A DNA stretch of 64,000 nucleotides from Coriobacteriaceae bacterium. GTDB lineage: Bacteria > Actinomycetota > Coriobacteriia > Coriobacteriales > UMGS124. A model generated the notes under the pieces. The model was not told the DNA's origin. It did no database searches and was given only the letters and a program-made list of their open reading frames with translations. Positions 26,258 to 36,081 of this stretch are shown in pieces (within the stretch, counting starts at the first letter, position 1; each line of letters opens with the position of its first letter). Location: contig JAHZGC010000002.1 of the NCBI GenBank assembly GCA_019421015.1, positions 66,894 through 130,893 on the forward strand, read 5' to 3'. Position numbers and translations under genes: made by a program.

Positions 26258-27142
26258 ATGTCCAAGGTAGCTGAGGGAACGGTCCCCTATAAGGGATATA
26301 AAACCTACTACAAAATCGTGGGAGAAGACAAGGCGGGCCGCCCGCCCCTCGTGATGCTGCACGGCGGTCCCGGCAGCACCCACTTCTACCTGGAGCCCTA
26401 CGAGCTTATGGCCGAGCGCTACGGCCGGCAGCTCGTGTTCTATGACCAGATCGGCTGCGGGCTCTCGGCCATCCCGCACCAGGGCGACGACTTCTACTCC
26501 TACGAGCTGTGGATGGACGAGCTCGATGCCGTCCGAGAAGCCCTGGGGCTCGCCCGCATCCACCTCTTTGGCCACTCGTGGGGCGGCATGCTGGCCATGA
26601 TGTACGCGCTGCGCTGCTCCGACGGCCTGCAGACCCTCACCGTGGCGGCATCGCCGGCGAACATCAACACCTGGCTGCTCGAGGCGCGCCGGCTGGTGGA
26701 CTACCTGCCGGCCGATATGCAGGGTGCCCTGTGGAGGGCCGAGGAGACCGGCGACTACAGCGACCCGGCCGCTCAGGAAGCCTCCGACGAGTACTATCGC
26801 CGCCACGTGACGGGCTGCGCGCGACCCTGGCCCGAGTGCATCCAGAAGAGCTTCGACATGACCGGCGAGTGCTACGGCGTGATGCAGGGTGCCAGCGAGT
26901 TTGTGGTGACCGGCAAGATGCGCGACTTCGACGTGACCGGCGAGCTCCATCGCCTCACGGTGCCCACGCTGCTGCTTTCGGGCACGGCCGACGAGGCCAC
27001 GGCCCTGGTGATGAAGGAGAGCCTTGACCGCATCCCCACCTGCGAGTGGGCGCTGATCCCCGGTGGCGCCCACATGGGCCACGTGCAGTACCCCGAGGAG
27101 TACGCGGCGGCCCTCGAGGGGTTCCTCGTGCGCCACGAGTAG
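26258..27142 (+). CDS. pip: Proline iminopeptidase-like alpha/beta hydrolase
   Basis: Protein of 294 residues, ATG at 26258 after GGGGAAAGGA. MLHGGPGSTHFYL forms the oxyanion region, GHSWGG carries the nucleophile Ser (about residue 107), Asp lies in LLLSGTADEAT, and His in IPGGAHMGHVQYPEEY. These are the signatures of peptidase family S33 prolyl aminopeptidases or L-amino-acid amidases. No signal peptide, so cytosolic: it would free N-terminal Pro from peptides or hydrolyse amino-acid amides. It is divergent from the permease/DUF917 fusion. Confidence 0.82.
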   Translation: MSKVAEGTVPYKGYKTYYKIVGEDKAGRPPLVMLHGGPGSTHFYLEPYELMAERYGRQLVFYDQIGCGLSAIPHQGDDFYSYELWMDELDAVREALGLARIHLFGHSWGGMLAMMYALRCSDGLQTLTVAASPANINTWLLEARRLVDYLPADMQGALWRAEETGDYSDPAAQEASDEYYRRHVTGCARPWPECIQKSFDMTGECYGVMQGASEFVVTGKMRDFDVTGELHRLTVPTLLLSGTADEATALVMKESLDRIPTCEWALIPGGAHMGHVQYPEEYAAALEGFLVRHE

Positions 27143-27155
27143 GGGTCGAGGGCGT

Positions 27156-28094
27156 CTAAGCCCTAAGGGCCGAGGCGCTCTGGATGAGGAAGCCGACGAA
27201 CTCGTCGACCGATTTCGGGGCGCCTCGGTTCCACAGGGCAAATATGGGGATGAACGCCCCCTCTCCCTCGATGCGGATCAGCCGGTACCGGGACAGTATG
27301 GTGCTCGGCAGGATCGTGAGGCACGATTCCGAGAAGATATAGACGTCGTTGGGTTTGGGGGAGCCGAAGTAGTCGGCGATGGAGTCGCAGGCCCTTACCG
27401 CCTTGCGCATGCTGAAGCCGTTTTGCAGGCACGCCTCCTCGATGTGTGCCGTCAGGAGGGGGAAGGCCGTCGTGAAGACAAAGGTGCTGTCGGAAAGGTC
27501 GGCCAGCCTCACCCGGTCCTGCTGGGCGAGGCGGTGGTCGTTCGGCACGTAGGCAAACAGGCCCTCGGAGGTGAGGTACTGCGCGCAGAACTCGGCCTGG
27601 TTTTCGAGGGAAAGGGGCCCCACGGAGACTGCGACGGTGCCTGCGTCGTCGCGGACCAGGTCGAGGACGTTGCTCTTTGCGATGGAGAAGAACGAGGTCG
27701 ACGTGTGGGGCTGGTATCGCGACACGCGGGCATGGGGGTTGGACTGCTCGTAGCCGCTCGTCGCGCTGTTGATTATATCGACCACCAGCGGGCACCTCAG
27801 GTCCCCGCACACCGTGACGAGGTCCGTGTGCTCATGCTTGCGGGCGGTTATCTCCTCCAGGGCCCGGTCGATCGCCTCGATCCCGGAGTAGCAGCCGTTA
27901 AAGAACTCGATGCCGTCGCGGGTGAGCGAGACCTCGCGCGTCGTGCGGTCGAAAAGGGTGGTGCCGACCTCCCGTTCCAGGGCAGCCACGTGCTTGCTTA
28001 GGGTTGACTGGGAGATGTTGAACTCCCCGGCCGTCTTTTTAAAATTGAGCGTTACCCCAAGCCGTAAAAACTCCCGCAGCTGCTGTATGTCCAT
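27156..28094 (-). CDS. LysR-family transcriptional regulator
   Basis: Protein of 312 residues, ATG at 28094 after CGGAGGACGG. HTH MDIQQLREFLRLGVTLNFKKTAGEFNISQSTLSKHVAALEREVGTTLFDRTTREVSLT, then a LysR effector domain. It is divergent from the flavoprotein at 28254 with GGAAAC-N5-GTTTCC repeats in the gap, so it is the likely regulator of that gene. It ends 13 bases from the convergent aminopeptidase gene. Confidence 0.88.
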   Translation of the reverse strand: MDIQQLREFLRLGVTLNFKKTAGEFNISQSTLSKHVAALEREVGTTLFDRTTREVSLTRDGIEFFNGCYSGIEAIDRALEEITARKHEHTDLVTVCGDLRCPLVVDIINSATSGYEQSNPHARVSRYQPHTSTSFFSIAKSNVLDLVRDDAGTVAVSVGPLSLENQAEFCAQYLTSEGLFAYVPNDHRLAQQDRVRLADLSDSTFVFTTAFPLLTAHIEEACLQNGFSMRKAVRACDSIADYFGSPKPNDVYIFSESCLTILPSTILSRYRLIRIEGEGAFIPIFALWNRGAPKSVDEFVGFLIQSASALRA

Positions 28095-28123
28095 GCAACC
28101 CGTCCTCCGCCGATAGCGTACAG

Positions 28124-28140
28124 GGAAACTCAGCGTTTCC
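28124..28140. promoter_or_regulatory. Candidate LysR binding site
   Basis: Perfect GGAAAC-TCAGC-GTTTCC inverted repeat, with a further CCGTTTCCG at 28176-28184 and ACGGAAC at 28144-28150. They sit between the divergent LysR and flavoprotein genes. Repeated GTTTCC half-sites suggest a recall site plus an activation site. Confidence 0.55.
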
Positions 28141-28253
28141 AAAACGGAACCGTAGGTAGTGTAAACGCCATTTCACCGTTTCCGATGGCACGAAATACAA
28201 TCTCGGCGAGTCGCGCAACGGCTCTATGGCCAACGTATTATAGGAGGATGTAC

Positions 28254-29903
28254 ATGGGGATGGCTGTAACGAGAAGGGGCATGGTCAAGGGTGCGGGCAT
28301 TGCGGCCGCCGGTGTTGTGGCGGGCTGCGCGGGCGTGGGGGTCGCCCATGCCGATGAGTCTTGGATGCCGCAGTGGGACTACGAGGCCGACCTGGTCGTC
28401 CTGGGCCTTGGCGCTGCCGGTGCGTCCGCGGCCATCACGGCGGCCGACGCGGGTCTGAAGGTCATCGTCGTTGAGTCGGCCGACCATCAGAACGCCGGCG
28501 GCGCGACCTCGGTCAGCGGTGGCATCTTTGCCGTTGCCCGCAGGCCGTGGCTGGGGCACTTCGCCACCCCCGAGATGCTGGAGAAGTCCACGATGGGCGT
28601 TGCCTGCCCCGGTTTTGCCGAGGGCTTTATCGACGGGGCCAACGAGGTGATCGAGTTCTCGAAGAACATCGGCATGCCCGTGACTGAGACCGACATGATG
28701 GTCATGGCCTCGAGCACGGTCGAGGGCTACTCGATGACCGGCTACGCGCTGTTCGAGGCGCTGCAGAAGGCGGTCGAGGAGCGCGCTGACAACATCACCG
28801 TGCTGTACGAGACCCCGGCGATCGACGTGGTCCAGGACCCGATGACCCGCGAGGTCTACGGTGCCGTGGCGGGTACCAAGGACCAGCCCGTCTACCTCAA
28901 GGCGAAGCGGGGCGTTCTGATCGCGACCGGCGGCTACGAGGCCAACCAGCAGATGATGCAGGGCTTCCACCAGCACAGCAGGTTCATGCCGAACGCCTCC
29001 GGCCCCTACACCACGGGCATGGGCGCACGCATCGGCATGAAGGCCGGCGGCGACTTCAGGAACACCGCCTGGTGCTACGAGATCGACAACTGGTGCATCA
29101 AGCCCGCCAGCGAGGAGCTCGGCTGCGCGGTGCACGCCTCCTTCAGCCCGAGCGCTTCGCTGTATGGCGAGACGACCCCCGGCTTCATCTTTGTGAACAA
29201 GGACGGCCAGAGGTTCATGAACGAGCGCCAGAACATCGGCCACAGCAAGTCGACCCTCGACGTCAACGACTTCTTCGGCGGCACGGCGACGCCGCTTAAC
29301 GAGGAGGCGACCATCGCGCTCGACGGCTACCGGAACTGGCCCTGCTTCGCGATCTTTGACTCGACCGTCATGGACGGCGGCCCCATCACCAACCCACGTG
29401 AGGCGGGCTGGCTGGACAGCCACCCCCATCGCCCGGCCGTGTACGAGTGGAGCTCGGACAACCGTGCCGAGCTTGAGCGCGGCTGGCTCTTCAAGGGCGA
29501 GACGCTCGAGGAGCTTGCCGAGGCCATCCAGACGGTGGACGAGTTCGGCAACCCCGTGTCTATGAATACCCAGGGCCTGCTCGAGGCCGTCCAGCGCTAC
29601 AACGAGGGCTGCGCTGCGGGCCAGGACGAGTATGGGCGCGCCGCCGCCGAGATGGCTCCGGTTGCCGAGGGTCCCTTCTACGCCGTTGAGCTGTGCATCG
29701 GCGTGCTCTACACCATCGGCGGCCTGTTCCACGACAGTGCGTCGCGCCTGCTTGACGGCGACAACGAGGCGATTCCCCGCCTCTATGCGGCCGGCAACGT
29801 TGGCACGAACAGCATCCTGCGCTCCGAAGGCATCTCGGGCGCGATGCTGTACGGCATCGCCGCCGCACGCGACGTTGCCGGACTCGACGCCTGGGACGCG
29901 TAG
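28254..29903 (+). CDS. Exported FAD-dependent reductase
   Basis: Protein of 549 residues. AGGAGG at 28242-28247 best serves the ATG at 28254; ATGs at 28248 and 28260 are close. The leader VTRRGMVKGAGIAAAGVVAGCAGVGVAHADE is Tat-like and contains a Cys that could instead make it a lipoprotein. FAD motif GLGAAG near 47, GGATSVSGGIFAVARR near 80. VYEWSSDNRAELERGWLFKGETLEELAE closely resembles the protein at 52077-53579, its nearest paralogue in the window. It ends with LYAAGNVGTNSILRSEGISGAML. Divergent LysR control, then the hairpin at 29953. Confidence 0.83.
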   Translation: MGMAVTRRGMVKGAGIAAAGVVAGCAGVGVAHADESWMPQWDYEADLVVLGLGAAGASAAITAADAGLKVIVVESADHQNAGGATSVSGGIFAVARRPWLGHFATPEMLEKSTMGVACPGFAEGFIDGANEVIEFSKNIGMPVTETDMMVMASSTVEGYSMTGYALFEALQKAVEERADNITVLYETPAIDVVQDPMTREVYGAVAGTKDQPVYLKAKRGVLIATGGYEANQQMMQGFHQHSRFMPNASGPYTTGMGARIGMKAGGDFRNTAWCYEIDNWCIKPASEELGCAVHASFSPSASLYGETTPGFIFVNKDGQRFMNERQNIGHSKSTLDVNDFFGGTATPLNEEATIALDGYRNWPCFAIFDSTVMDGGPITNPREAGWLDSHPHRPAVYEWSSDNRAELERGWLFKGETLEELAEAIQTVDEFGNPVSMNTQGLLEAVQRYNEGCAAGQDEYGRAAAEMAPVAEGPFYAVELCIGVLYTIGGLFHDSASRLLDGDNEAIPRLYAAGNVGTNSILRSEGISGAMLYGIAAARDVAGLDAWDA

Positions 29904-29952
29904 GGACTGCGGAGTCCTTGCTTTTTTAGGAACGCATAATCAGTAGTTTCTG

Positions 29953-29989
29953 GCGGAGAAGCCCTTGGAGGTTCCAGGGGCTTCTCCGC
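29953..29989 (+). terminator. Hairpin terminator after a flavoprotein gene
   Basis: 12-bp stem GCGGAGAAGCCC / GGGCTTCTCCGC with no T tail. Same stem family as 20792 and 49993. Confidence 0.6.
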
Positions 29990-30127
29990 TGTATGGTGAA
30001 GGCCGCAATGGGCGGGTGTGAGAGACTCGCGTCCTTCTGCTTTTCCTCGGATGCGGTGGTATGCTTGCCCTACCACGCCGTGTTGGCCCTGGTCGCGCAT
30101 GCGCGCCACGCCCGAAAGGACCCTGTC

Positions 30128-30673
30128 ATGCATTTTCGCCCCGCCACCCCCGAGGATTTCGACGCCGTTGTTGCCATCACCACGGCCGGTCGCGAATACC
30201 TGGCCTCGCAGGGGCTCGACCAGTGGCAAGGCGGCAACCCGTCGCCCGAGCGCGTGCGCGAGGACATCGAGCGCGGCTACGACTATCTGGCCGTAGACGA
30301 GCAGACCGGCGAGTCTCTGGGCGTTGTCGCCTTCTGCGGCGAGGCGGAGCCCGACTACGCCAACGTCACGAGCGGCGCCTGGCTCACCGAGGCCCCCAAC
30401 GACCCCGGCCAGCCCTCGCCTTATGCGGTGCTGCACCGCATGGCCGTGGCCACGGCGGGCCGGCGCGGGGGCGTGGCCTCATTTTTGCTGCAGGAGTGCT
30501 TGGATCTTGCCCGCGAGCGCGGCTTTACGAGCGTGCGGGTCGACACCCATCACGGCAACCTGCCCATGCAGGGATGTTTCTCGAAAAACGGCTTCACGCG
30601 CTGCTGCGACATCTTGATCACGAGTCCCATCGAGCCTACCAAGGAGCGGGTGGGATTCGAGATCGTGCTGTAG
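30128..30673 (+). CDS. GNAT-family N-acetyltransferase (duplicate A)
   Basis: Protein of 181 residues, ATG at 30128 after GAAAGGAC. GNAT plan: MHFRPATPEDFDAVVAI start, YAVLHRMAVATAGRRGGVASFLLQECLDLARERG (acetyl-CoA-binding region near 105-140, with a GRRGG pyrophosphate loop), then VRVDTHHGNLPMQGCFSKNGFTRCCDI. It is nearly identical to the protein at 36082-36627, the differences being conservative. The intergenic segment before it is not shared in an obvious way. A decayed flavoprotein follows directly. Substrate unknown. Confidence 0.88.
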   Translation: MHFRPATPEDFDAVVAITTAGREYLASQGLDQWQGGNPSPERVREDIERGYDYLAVDEQTGESLGVVAFCGEAEPDYANVTSGAWLTEAPNDPGQPSPYAVLHRMAVATAGRRGGVASFLLQECLDLARERGFTSVRVDTHHGNLPMQGCFSKNGFTRCCDILITSPIEPTKERVGFEIVL

Positions 30674-31342
30674 GGATCGCCCTGGTCGATAAAACGCTCG
30701 CCGCCATCGCTGACGAGGATGGTCGCCCCGTTGCCGTATTCTCCGCTGCGTCGATGACGTCGGCGCGATCCACGACGTTTTGGTAGAGGACGTTCTGCAA
30801 GACGCTGTCGAACACGCCCTGGTGGACGTAGGTCATATAGACGGTGCCGCCGCCGGGAAGACCTGGGATGTTCGGAGCAGACAAACGAAGGCCGCTTGTC
30901 TTCATGGGGGTCGTCGACTCCCATGCAGGCGAAGTACTCGTGTATTGTTACACATGCCGTCGGTGTATATGCGCAACGTCTTATTGTCGACGTCGAACTT
31001 TTGGGCAAGGGCCTTGAAATAGGCGAACATGTTATCGGGGTTCACGCCGCTGCAGACCATTTGGACTGCGAAGCGGGTGCTGCCGCCCTCTTGCCCCTCG
31101 GGAGCGGCATCGCACAGGAGCACTTGGGCGCCGGCGTCGGCGGCGCAACGGGCGGCCACGGCCCCGGCCAGGCCAAAGCCGATGACCACGACGTCGTAGG
31201 TTCCGTCCCAGGCGATGGTGTCGGCGTAGGTAATCGCCTGCGCCTCGCTGGCCGACGCCGCTGCGGCGCCCCCGCACAAGGCCGCGCTGCCGGCGAGGAC
31301 CGCAGACGTGCGGGCGAAGGTTCTCCGGGTGATGGGCTCCAT
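30674..31342 (-). pseudogene. Decayed Tat flavoprotein, paralogue of the one at 37977-39620
   Basis: It starts at 31342 with MEPITRRTFARTSAVLAG and reads the FAD fold VVVIGFGLAGAVAARCAADAGAQVLL, almost identical to 37977-39620, until about 30950. The match then jumps between frames: TIHEYFACMGVDDPHEDK in one, LSAPNIPGLPGGGTVYMTYVHQGV and NVVDRADVID in another, GNGATILVSDGGERFID in a third. Large middle and C-terminal parts are gone, about 220 codons remaining against 547. Several frameshifts and deletions make it a clear pseudogene. The 31343-31490 upstream region also resembles 39621-39748. Confidence 0.85.
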
Positions 31343-32037
31343 GGTCAGTTCCCCTTTCGGTTGGCTGCGGGCGAGGGCCCGCATTCGACGATGGCTCGAA
31401 CGCCGCGACGGCGAACGGTGCCAGCAAAGCCCTGAGGGGGCTGTGGAAACAAGCGAGGGGGGCTGTAGGGGGAATCTCAGGGGAGTGTAGTTTTTGGAGG
31501 GGGGGGGTCGACCGATGGGGCTCCGTGGCTGCTCCGAGCATGCCGGGAGTTTTTTTAGTTTAGAAGTGGTTATAACTAGACACTAAGATCTTTCAGGCCT
31601 TGGACGACGCGCGCCTTTTGGAGCGCCTGACGTTTCAAGGACGACTTGCTGCCCGGGCTGCTCCAGCAGAAAATTCGCGACTACGGGCAGGAGGAGCGGT
31701 ACCCCATGTGCCTGTGCCGCGTGTTCGAGGAGCTTCCCGCCATCGTGGAGTCGGCGGAGTTCCGGGCTCAGATGACGCGCTTCCTCCCTGCGCCCGTGGT
31801 GATGCGCGCCGTCGACCGCCCGATGTTCCGTGAGCACATGGTCGAGCGAATCCAGGGGCTCTGCCGGCTGGCGAACGAGGGGTTGGGGTGCTGACGAGGC
31901 CTCAGAGTGGTCGTTGCAAACAAGCGCGCCCCCAGCCGGGACCGTCGGGGGGATTGACGGCTGGTGGGGGCGCGCTGTCGAACGGCTTGCTTGTGAGGTC
32001 GCCCTGTTAGCGGGACTGGCCCGCTAGTCGGCCCTTC
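31343..32037. other. Intergenic region with upstream-region duplicate and an unidentified coding remnant
   Basis: 31343-31490 is a diverged copy of the region upstream of the flavoprotein at 39620. A run of nine G residues lies near 31499-31507. At 31600-31894 the + strand reads LLQQKIRDYGQEERYPMCLCRVFEELPAIVES and continues to a stop, but its first part (DDARLLERLTFQG) is in another frame and there is no start or RBS. It is probably a gene remnant I cannot assign. Confidence 0.5.
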
Positions 32038-33537
32038 CTACTCCCAGGGCTCCTGGGCGGCGGCTTCCTGGCCTGCGATGTAGCCCAGGGCGAAGGCACC
32101 GGTCAGGGCGGGCGCCACCTGGCCCGAGGCGGGGTTGCGGATGCCGATGTTGCCCATGAGGCCGCCGGCGTACAGGCCGGGGATGACCTCGCCGTAGGTG
32201 TTGCGCACCTGGGCCTTGGCGTCGCTGTTCAGGCGCATCTGCGTGGGGTAGATGGCGGCGCAGACCTCGATGGCGTGGAAGGGCGGCGTCTCGAGGGCCG
32301 GTGCCGGGGCGCTTCCCTCAAGCTCGTCGATGGTGTCGCGGCCGAAGTCGGGGTCGTGGCCCTCCTTGCAGTAGCCGTTGTAGGTGTCGACGGTGGCCTT
32401 GAGGGCCGCGGGGTCAAGGCCTATCTTCTCGGCCAGCTCCTCGATGGTGTCGGCGTCGTACACGGTGCCACCCAGCACGTCGTGGCGGTTGAGCGTGATT
32501 GAAGCGTGCTCCATCGACATCTGGGGGTCATCGTGGATGATGAACGTCTTGCCGCCCTGCAGCGAGGTCGCGGCGGCCTCGGGGGAGGCGCCGATGTTCT
32601 CGGCGGTGTAGCGCTCGGCTTTGTCGTTCACCAGGATTCCACCGGCGCGGGGGAGCTGCACGATGCCGACCAGCGTGTCGGCGGCGGCCAGGGCCAGCGA
32701 CGGGGCCACGTGCACGTCTCGGATGGCCGCGCCCAGCGCCATGGCCATGGTGTAGCCGTCGCCGGTGTTGGTCTTGCAGCCCACGGGCTTGGCGCCGGCG
32801 AACTTCTTGCCGTTAAAGGTCATGAGCATCTCGGGGCTGCCGCAGTAGCCGCCGGTGCCCAGCACCACGCCGCGGCGGGCCTTGACGGCGATCGGCTTGC
32901 CGTCGGCCTGCGCCTCGGCGCCCACCACGCGGCCGTCGGCGTTCACGATGAGGCGGGTGGCCGGGGTCTCATACCTGATCTCGACGCCCTGCTTGTCGCA
33001 CTCGTCGAGCAGAAGCGTCATGGTGTCGCGCATGTTGATGGTGTGCCAGCGCGGCACGCCCATGTCGAGGAAGTCCTGTAGGTCGCCGTAGACCTGGGTG
33101 CCCAGCGAGAGCAGCCACTCGAAGACGGGGGCCGACGCCTCGCAGACGGCCTTGGAGGTCTCGAGGTCGCTGTCGGCCACCTGCTGGATGGGCTGGATGC
33201 TCTCGACCCACTCGTAGTACTTCTCGGGGCTGTCCTCGATGCCCTGCTCCTTCTGGACCGACGAGCCGCCGATGGCGAGCTGGCCGTCGGCGAGGGCCGA
33301 GCAGCTGTCGAGCGCCGAGACGCCCTTTTCGAGCACGAGTGCCTCGGCACCGCTGTAGACGGCCCACAGGGCGGCCGTGAGGCCAGTGGCGCCGGCGCCC
33401 AGACACAGGACGTCCGTCTCGAGGTCCCACGTCTCGGGCACGCCGGCCAGCGCCGGGGCGGCGAGCAGGGCCGAGCCGGCGACCGCCGCCGCCCCGGCTA
33501 CGAAGGTCCTTCTTGAAAGGCTGGTTTGCATGGCCAT
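32038..33537 (-). CDS. Tat-exported FAD-dependent reductase
   Basis: Protein of 499 residues, the shortest intact flavoprotein here. ATG at 33537 after GGGAGAG. Signal LSRRTFVAGAAAVAGSALLAAPALAG. FAD motif GAGATG near 48; the SGG loop of relatives is replaced by SALADGQLAIGG. Middle: GVVLGTGGYCGSPEML. C-terminus: PGLYAGGLMGNIGIRNPASGQVAPALTGAFALGYIAG, without a NRLG arginine. GMPRW-H analogue MGVPRWHTINMRD may shape the active site. Divergent from the LuxR gene at 33730. Confidence 0.84.
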   Translation of the reverse strand: MAMQTSLSRRTFVAGAAAVAGSALLAAPALAGVPETWDLETDVLCLGAGATGLTAALWAVYSGAEALVLEKGVSALDSCSALADGQLAIGGSSVQKEQGIEDSPEKYYEWVESIQPIQQVADSDLETSKAVCEASAPVFEWLLSLGTQVYGDLQDFLDMGVPRWHTINMRDTMTLLLDECDKQGVEIRYETPATRLIVNADGRVVGAEAQADGKPIAVKARRGVVLGTGGYCGSPEMLMTFNGKKFAGAKPVGCKTNTGDGYTMAMALGAAIRDVHVAPSLALAAADTLVGIVQLPRAGGILVNDKAERYTAENIGASPEAAATSLQGGKTFIIHDDPQMSMEHASITLNRHDVLGGTVYDADTIEELAEKIGLDPAALKATVDTYNGYCKEGHDPDFGRDTIDELEGSAPAPALETPPFHAIEVCAAIYPTQMRLNSDAKAQVRNTYGEVIPGLYAGGLMGNIGIRNPASGQVAPALTGAFALGYIAGQEAAAQEPWE

Positions 33538-33674
33538 GGTCTCTCCCTTGGGTCTGGATGCCTATGCGATGTGCATGGCCCCGAGTCTAAGAAGGCACCG
33601 TGCGGGTGTCTTCCACAGAAAGTGCTATAGTGGCCCCTGGGGAACAAAAGCTAAAAACATGGCTGTTTACCAGC

Positions 33675-33711
33675 AAAAACGTTGTCAAGCATTTAGGGGT
33701 CAACAGTTTTT
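33675..33711. promoter_or_regulatory. Candidate operator between divergent LuxR and reductase genes
   Basis: Imperfect inverted repeat AAAAACGTTG ... CAACAGTTTTT with about 16 bases between the arms. It lies just before the LuxR start at 33730, which suits autoregulation. TATAGT at 33628-33633 may be a -10 box. Confidence 0.4.
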
Positions 33712-33729
33712 GAGCGGAAGGGGATCACT

Positions 33730-35268
33730 ATGGTCGCACGGCGCGGGGGCGGCGCGGCCGCGGCGGTTGGGGGAGCTTCGGGCTTTCAGGGGGAGCTGGG
33801 CCGCATCTTTAGCCAGGTCTTCTGGCCGTATGTGGTGGGGTTCGCCCTGGTTCAGACCTGGACCGTGCTGTGCATCGCGCTGCCCGACCCCGTTACCTAC
33901 GGCGAGCCCTTCTACGACCTGCGTTGGTTGTCGCTTGCCACCGCCCTCGCGCTGTCGCTGGGGGCCGCGCTGTGGAGGCGGTTGGGCCGGCTCGTTTCGG
34001 GCAGCCGGCCTCTGTTCGTGGCGGTGGGCGTCGTGGCGTCGGCCGCCAGCCTCACGGGTCCCCTGAGCGCCCTTTTGCCGCCGGGCTTCTCGGTTGTGGC
34101 CATCCATGTGGCGGCCGTGGGCGTGGGCGTTGGGTTCGCATGGCTGTATCTGGCTTGGTACGAGCGGTTCTGCGAGCGCCGCGACATGATGGGCCTGGCC
34201 TGCAGCGTGGTGGCGAGCCTGTTGTTCGTCTATCCTCTGGCCAACGTGCTCTCCACCGACCAGGTGAGCCCGTGGTTCTCGTCGGTGGTGGGGTCGTTGC
34301 TCCCCGTGTTGTCGGTGGGCTGCTCGTTTGCCGGCCCGGGGTGGCGGTTGCGGTCTTGCGGCGCTCCCCGCGACGCCGGGTTGCCGTGCGCCCCCGACCT
34401 TCCCTGCGAGCCCGGCGTCGCCAACTCCGACCTGCCCCAAGACGCCGCCGGGCGGTGCCGGCTGTTCCTGCGGTTCGGCCTGTGCCTGGCGGCGGTGGTT
34501 GTCGTGATCGAGACGGTGCGCAACCTGCTGCTCGGCGGCACGGCGATCGCGTTCTACTCCGGCGTCGCCAACCTGGGAGGGGCCGCGCTCAAGGTGGCCT
34601 GCGCCGCGTGGCTCATCGCGGTGTTCGACCGGCGAGACGCCCACGGGGTCTCGGTGGCCTACCGTATCTCGTTCTTGCTGCTTTTGGGGGTTGTGCTGTG
34701 CATGCCCCTGTTGCTGCAGGGCGACTGGGTCGCCCACATGCTGCTCGACGTGGCGTCGTTCTTCTTCCAGATGATCGTGCTCATGGTGCTGTACCAGATG
34801 TGCATCGGGTTCGAGATCGCCCCCGTGCGTGCCTTCGGCATGGCGCGGGCCCTCTGGGCGGGCGGCACGCTGCTGGGCATCGGCATCGAGGGCCTGCGCG
34901 GCCTCCAGGGCCCCGACTCCATGCAGCTGCTCCCAGTGCTTCTGGGGATCCTGGCGGCTGCGGCCTTTGTGTTCGTCTTCACCGACCGCGACTGCGTCGA
35001 GGTCCTGGCGTCCATGCCCGAGGGCGACGGCGCCCCGAGCCTCGAGCTCAAGGTCAGGCGGCTGGGCCGGCGCTGCGGTGTCTCGGACCGAGAGCTCGAG
35101 GTGGTGATGCTGGTGGCCCAGGGGCGCTCCGCCGCCCGCATAGCCGAGAGCCTGGGCGTCTCGCTGGCCACGGTGAACTCCCACGTGCACCACGTGTACT
35201 GCAAGCTCGGCGTGCATTCGCGGCAGGAGCTCCTCGACGCCGTGGAGCGCGAGGGAGCGGGGGCGTAG
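33730..35268 (+). CDS. Membrane-anchored LuxR-family regulator
   Basis: Protein of 512 residues, ATG at 33730 after GGAAGGGG. About 12 hydrophobic helices, with a long Cys/Pro-rich loop in the middle (RLRSCGAPRDAGLPCAPDLP) holding four Cys within about 20 residues, a possible redox or metal sensor. C-terminal HTH: CGVSDRELEVVMLVAQGRSAARIAESLGVSLATVNSHVHHVYCKLGVHSRQELLDAV. Probable partner is the divergent reductase at 32038. Confidence 0.88.
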   Translation: MVARRGGGAAAAVGGASGFQGELGRIFSQVFWPYVVGFALVQTWTVLCIALPDPVTYGEPFYDLRWLSLATALALSLGAALWRRLGRLVSGSRPLFVAVGVVASAASLTGPLSALLPPGFSVVAIHVAAVGVGVGFAWLYLAWYERFCERRDMMGLACSVVASLLFVYPLANVLSTDQVSPWFSSVVGSLLPVLSVGCSFAGPGWRLRSCGAPRDAGLPCAPDLPCEPGVANSDLPQDAAGRCRLFLRFGLCLAAVVVVIETVRNLLLGGTAIAFYSGVANLGGAALKVACAAWLIAVFDRRDAHGVSVAYRISFLLLLGVVLCMPLLLQGDWVAHMLLDVASFFFQMIVLMVLYQMCIGFEIAPVRAFGMARALWAGGTLLGIGIEGLRGLQGPDSMQLLPVLLGILAAAAFVFVFTDRDCVEVLASMPEGDGAPSLELKVRRLGRRCGVSDRELEVVMLVAQGRSAARIAESLGVSLATVNSHVHHVYCKLGVHSRQELLDAVEREGAGA

Positions 35269-36081
35269 CGTGCGGAGAAGGCCGCGACGCCCCCGGCCGG
35301 GAGCCCCGCAGCGAGCGCCCCTTGATTCCTTACTCGCGTGCGGGCATCGGCATCTCGGCGGCCTCCCAGCCCTCGGGGGCGGCTCGTGGAGCTTCTTGAG
35401 ACGGCGGCACGGTAGGGCGCTGGGGATGCGGCCGATCTCGGGTGGGGTTGAAAGGAAGGGGGATGGGAGATGGGGTGAGGGGGACGGTGCCAGGAATGGG
35501 TATCACTTTATTAATATTTTATCCTTTTGAGAGAGAATGCAGCCGCAAAAAGGCACATCGTGTACCGTAAAGCTATTGATAAATTGTCTCCCGAGACCAT
35601 CCTCAAAATAGCAATGTGGCAAAACCCCAGGTAGAAGGGGCGTCTTGGCACAAGGGGAGTCTCGTGTGATCGCGAAGCTCTCCATGACTGCTTCCGCTTG
35701 GTCTCCGATGGCTCGAAAAGCAGTACACGAACCCCCTTTTTGCGGGTGTATTTTGTCTTGGCGGAGCATATATATTCGCAATTGATTTATGACTGCCCTA
35801 CCCCCCTCTCTACCTCCCCACCCCCCCGTCCTCCTATCGGCCAATCGGCCCGATAATGCATCGAAGGCTCGGCTCGTGGTGCCCCTGCACGCCTTTCGAG
35901 GCAGCCCTTTTGCGGTATTACTTCCGTTGTCACAGCGTTGCTCTCCTACGCCGTGGGACATTCCTGCCAAGACATTCCCGCAAGCCTGCTATTCTTGGGT
36001 GCAACAGCTCGCCCAGGGCATCCACTGCCGCTTGCGGGCATTCGCCATCGTCCGCGGGCCCCTAAACAGGAAGGACCACCC
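35269..36081. other. Intergenic region, partly AT-rich, with an inverted repeat
   Basis: No gene is supported in about 810 bases. 35500-35790 is clearly richer in A and T than the surroundings and is bounded by the inverted repeat at 35543-35744. A pyrimidine tract (CTACCCCCCTCTCTACCTCC...) runs at about 35798-35830. The last 60 bases precede the second GNAT gene. Confidence 0.55.
35543..35744. repeat. AT-rich inverted-repeat island
   Basis: Arms CCGCAAAAAGG-N8-TGTAC (35543-35565) and GTACA-N9-CCTTTTTGCGG (35721-35744), about 155 bases apart. It looks like a small non-autonomous element or the remains of an insertion sequence in GC-rich DNA. No transposase sequence is visible. Confidence 0.5.

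Noticed and set aside
31600..31894. Possible small gene (LLQQKIRDYGQEERYPMCLC...)
   Set aside because: It appears protein-like but is split over two frames, lacks start and RBS, and matches no family I recognise; kept only as a remnant note.
35503..35970. Minus-strand frame of 155 codons
   Set aside because: It crosses the AT-rich inverted repeat, repeats the same peptide scrap at both arms, and lacks an RBS and recognisable motifs.
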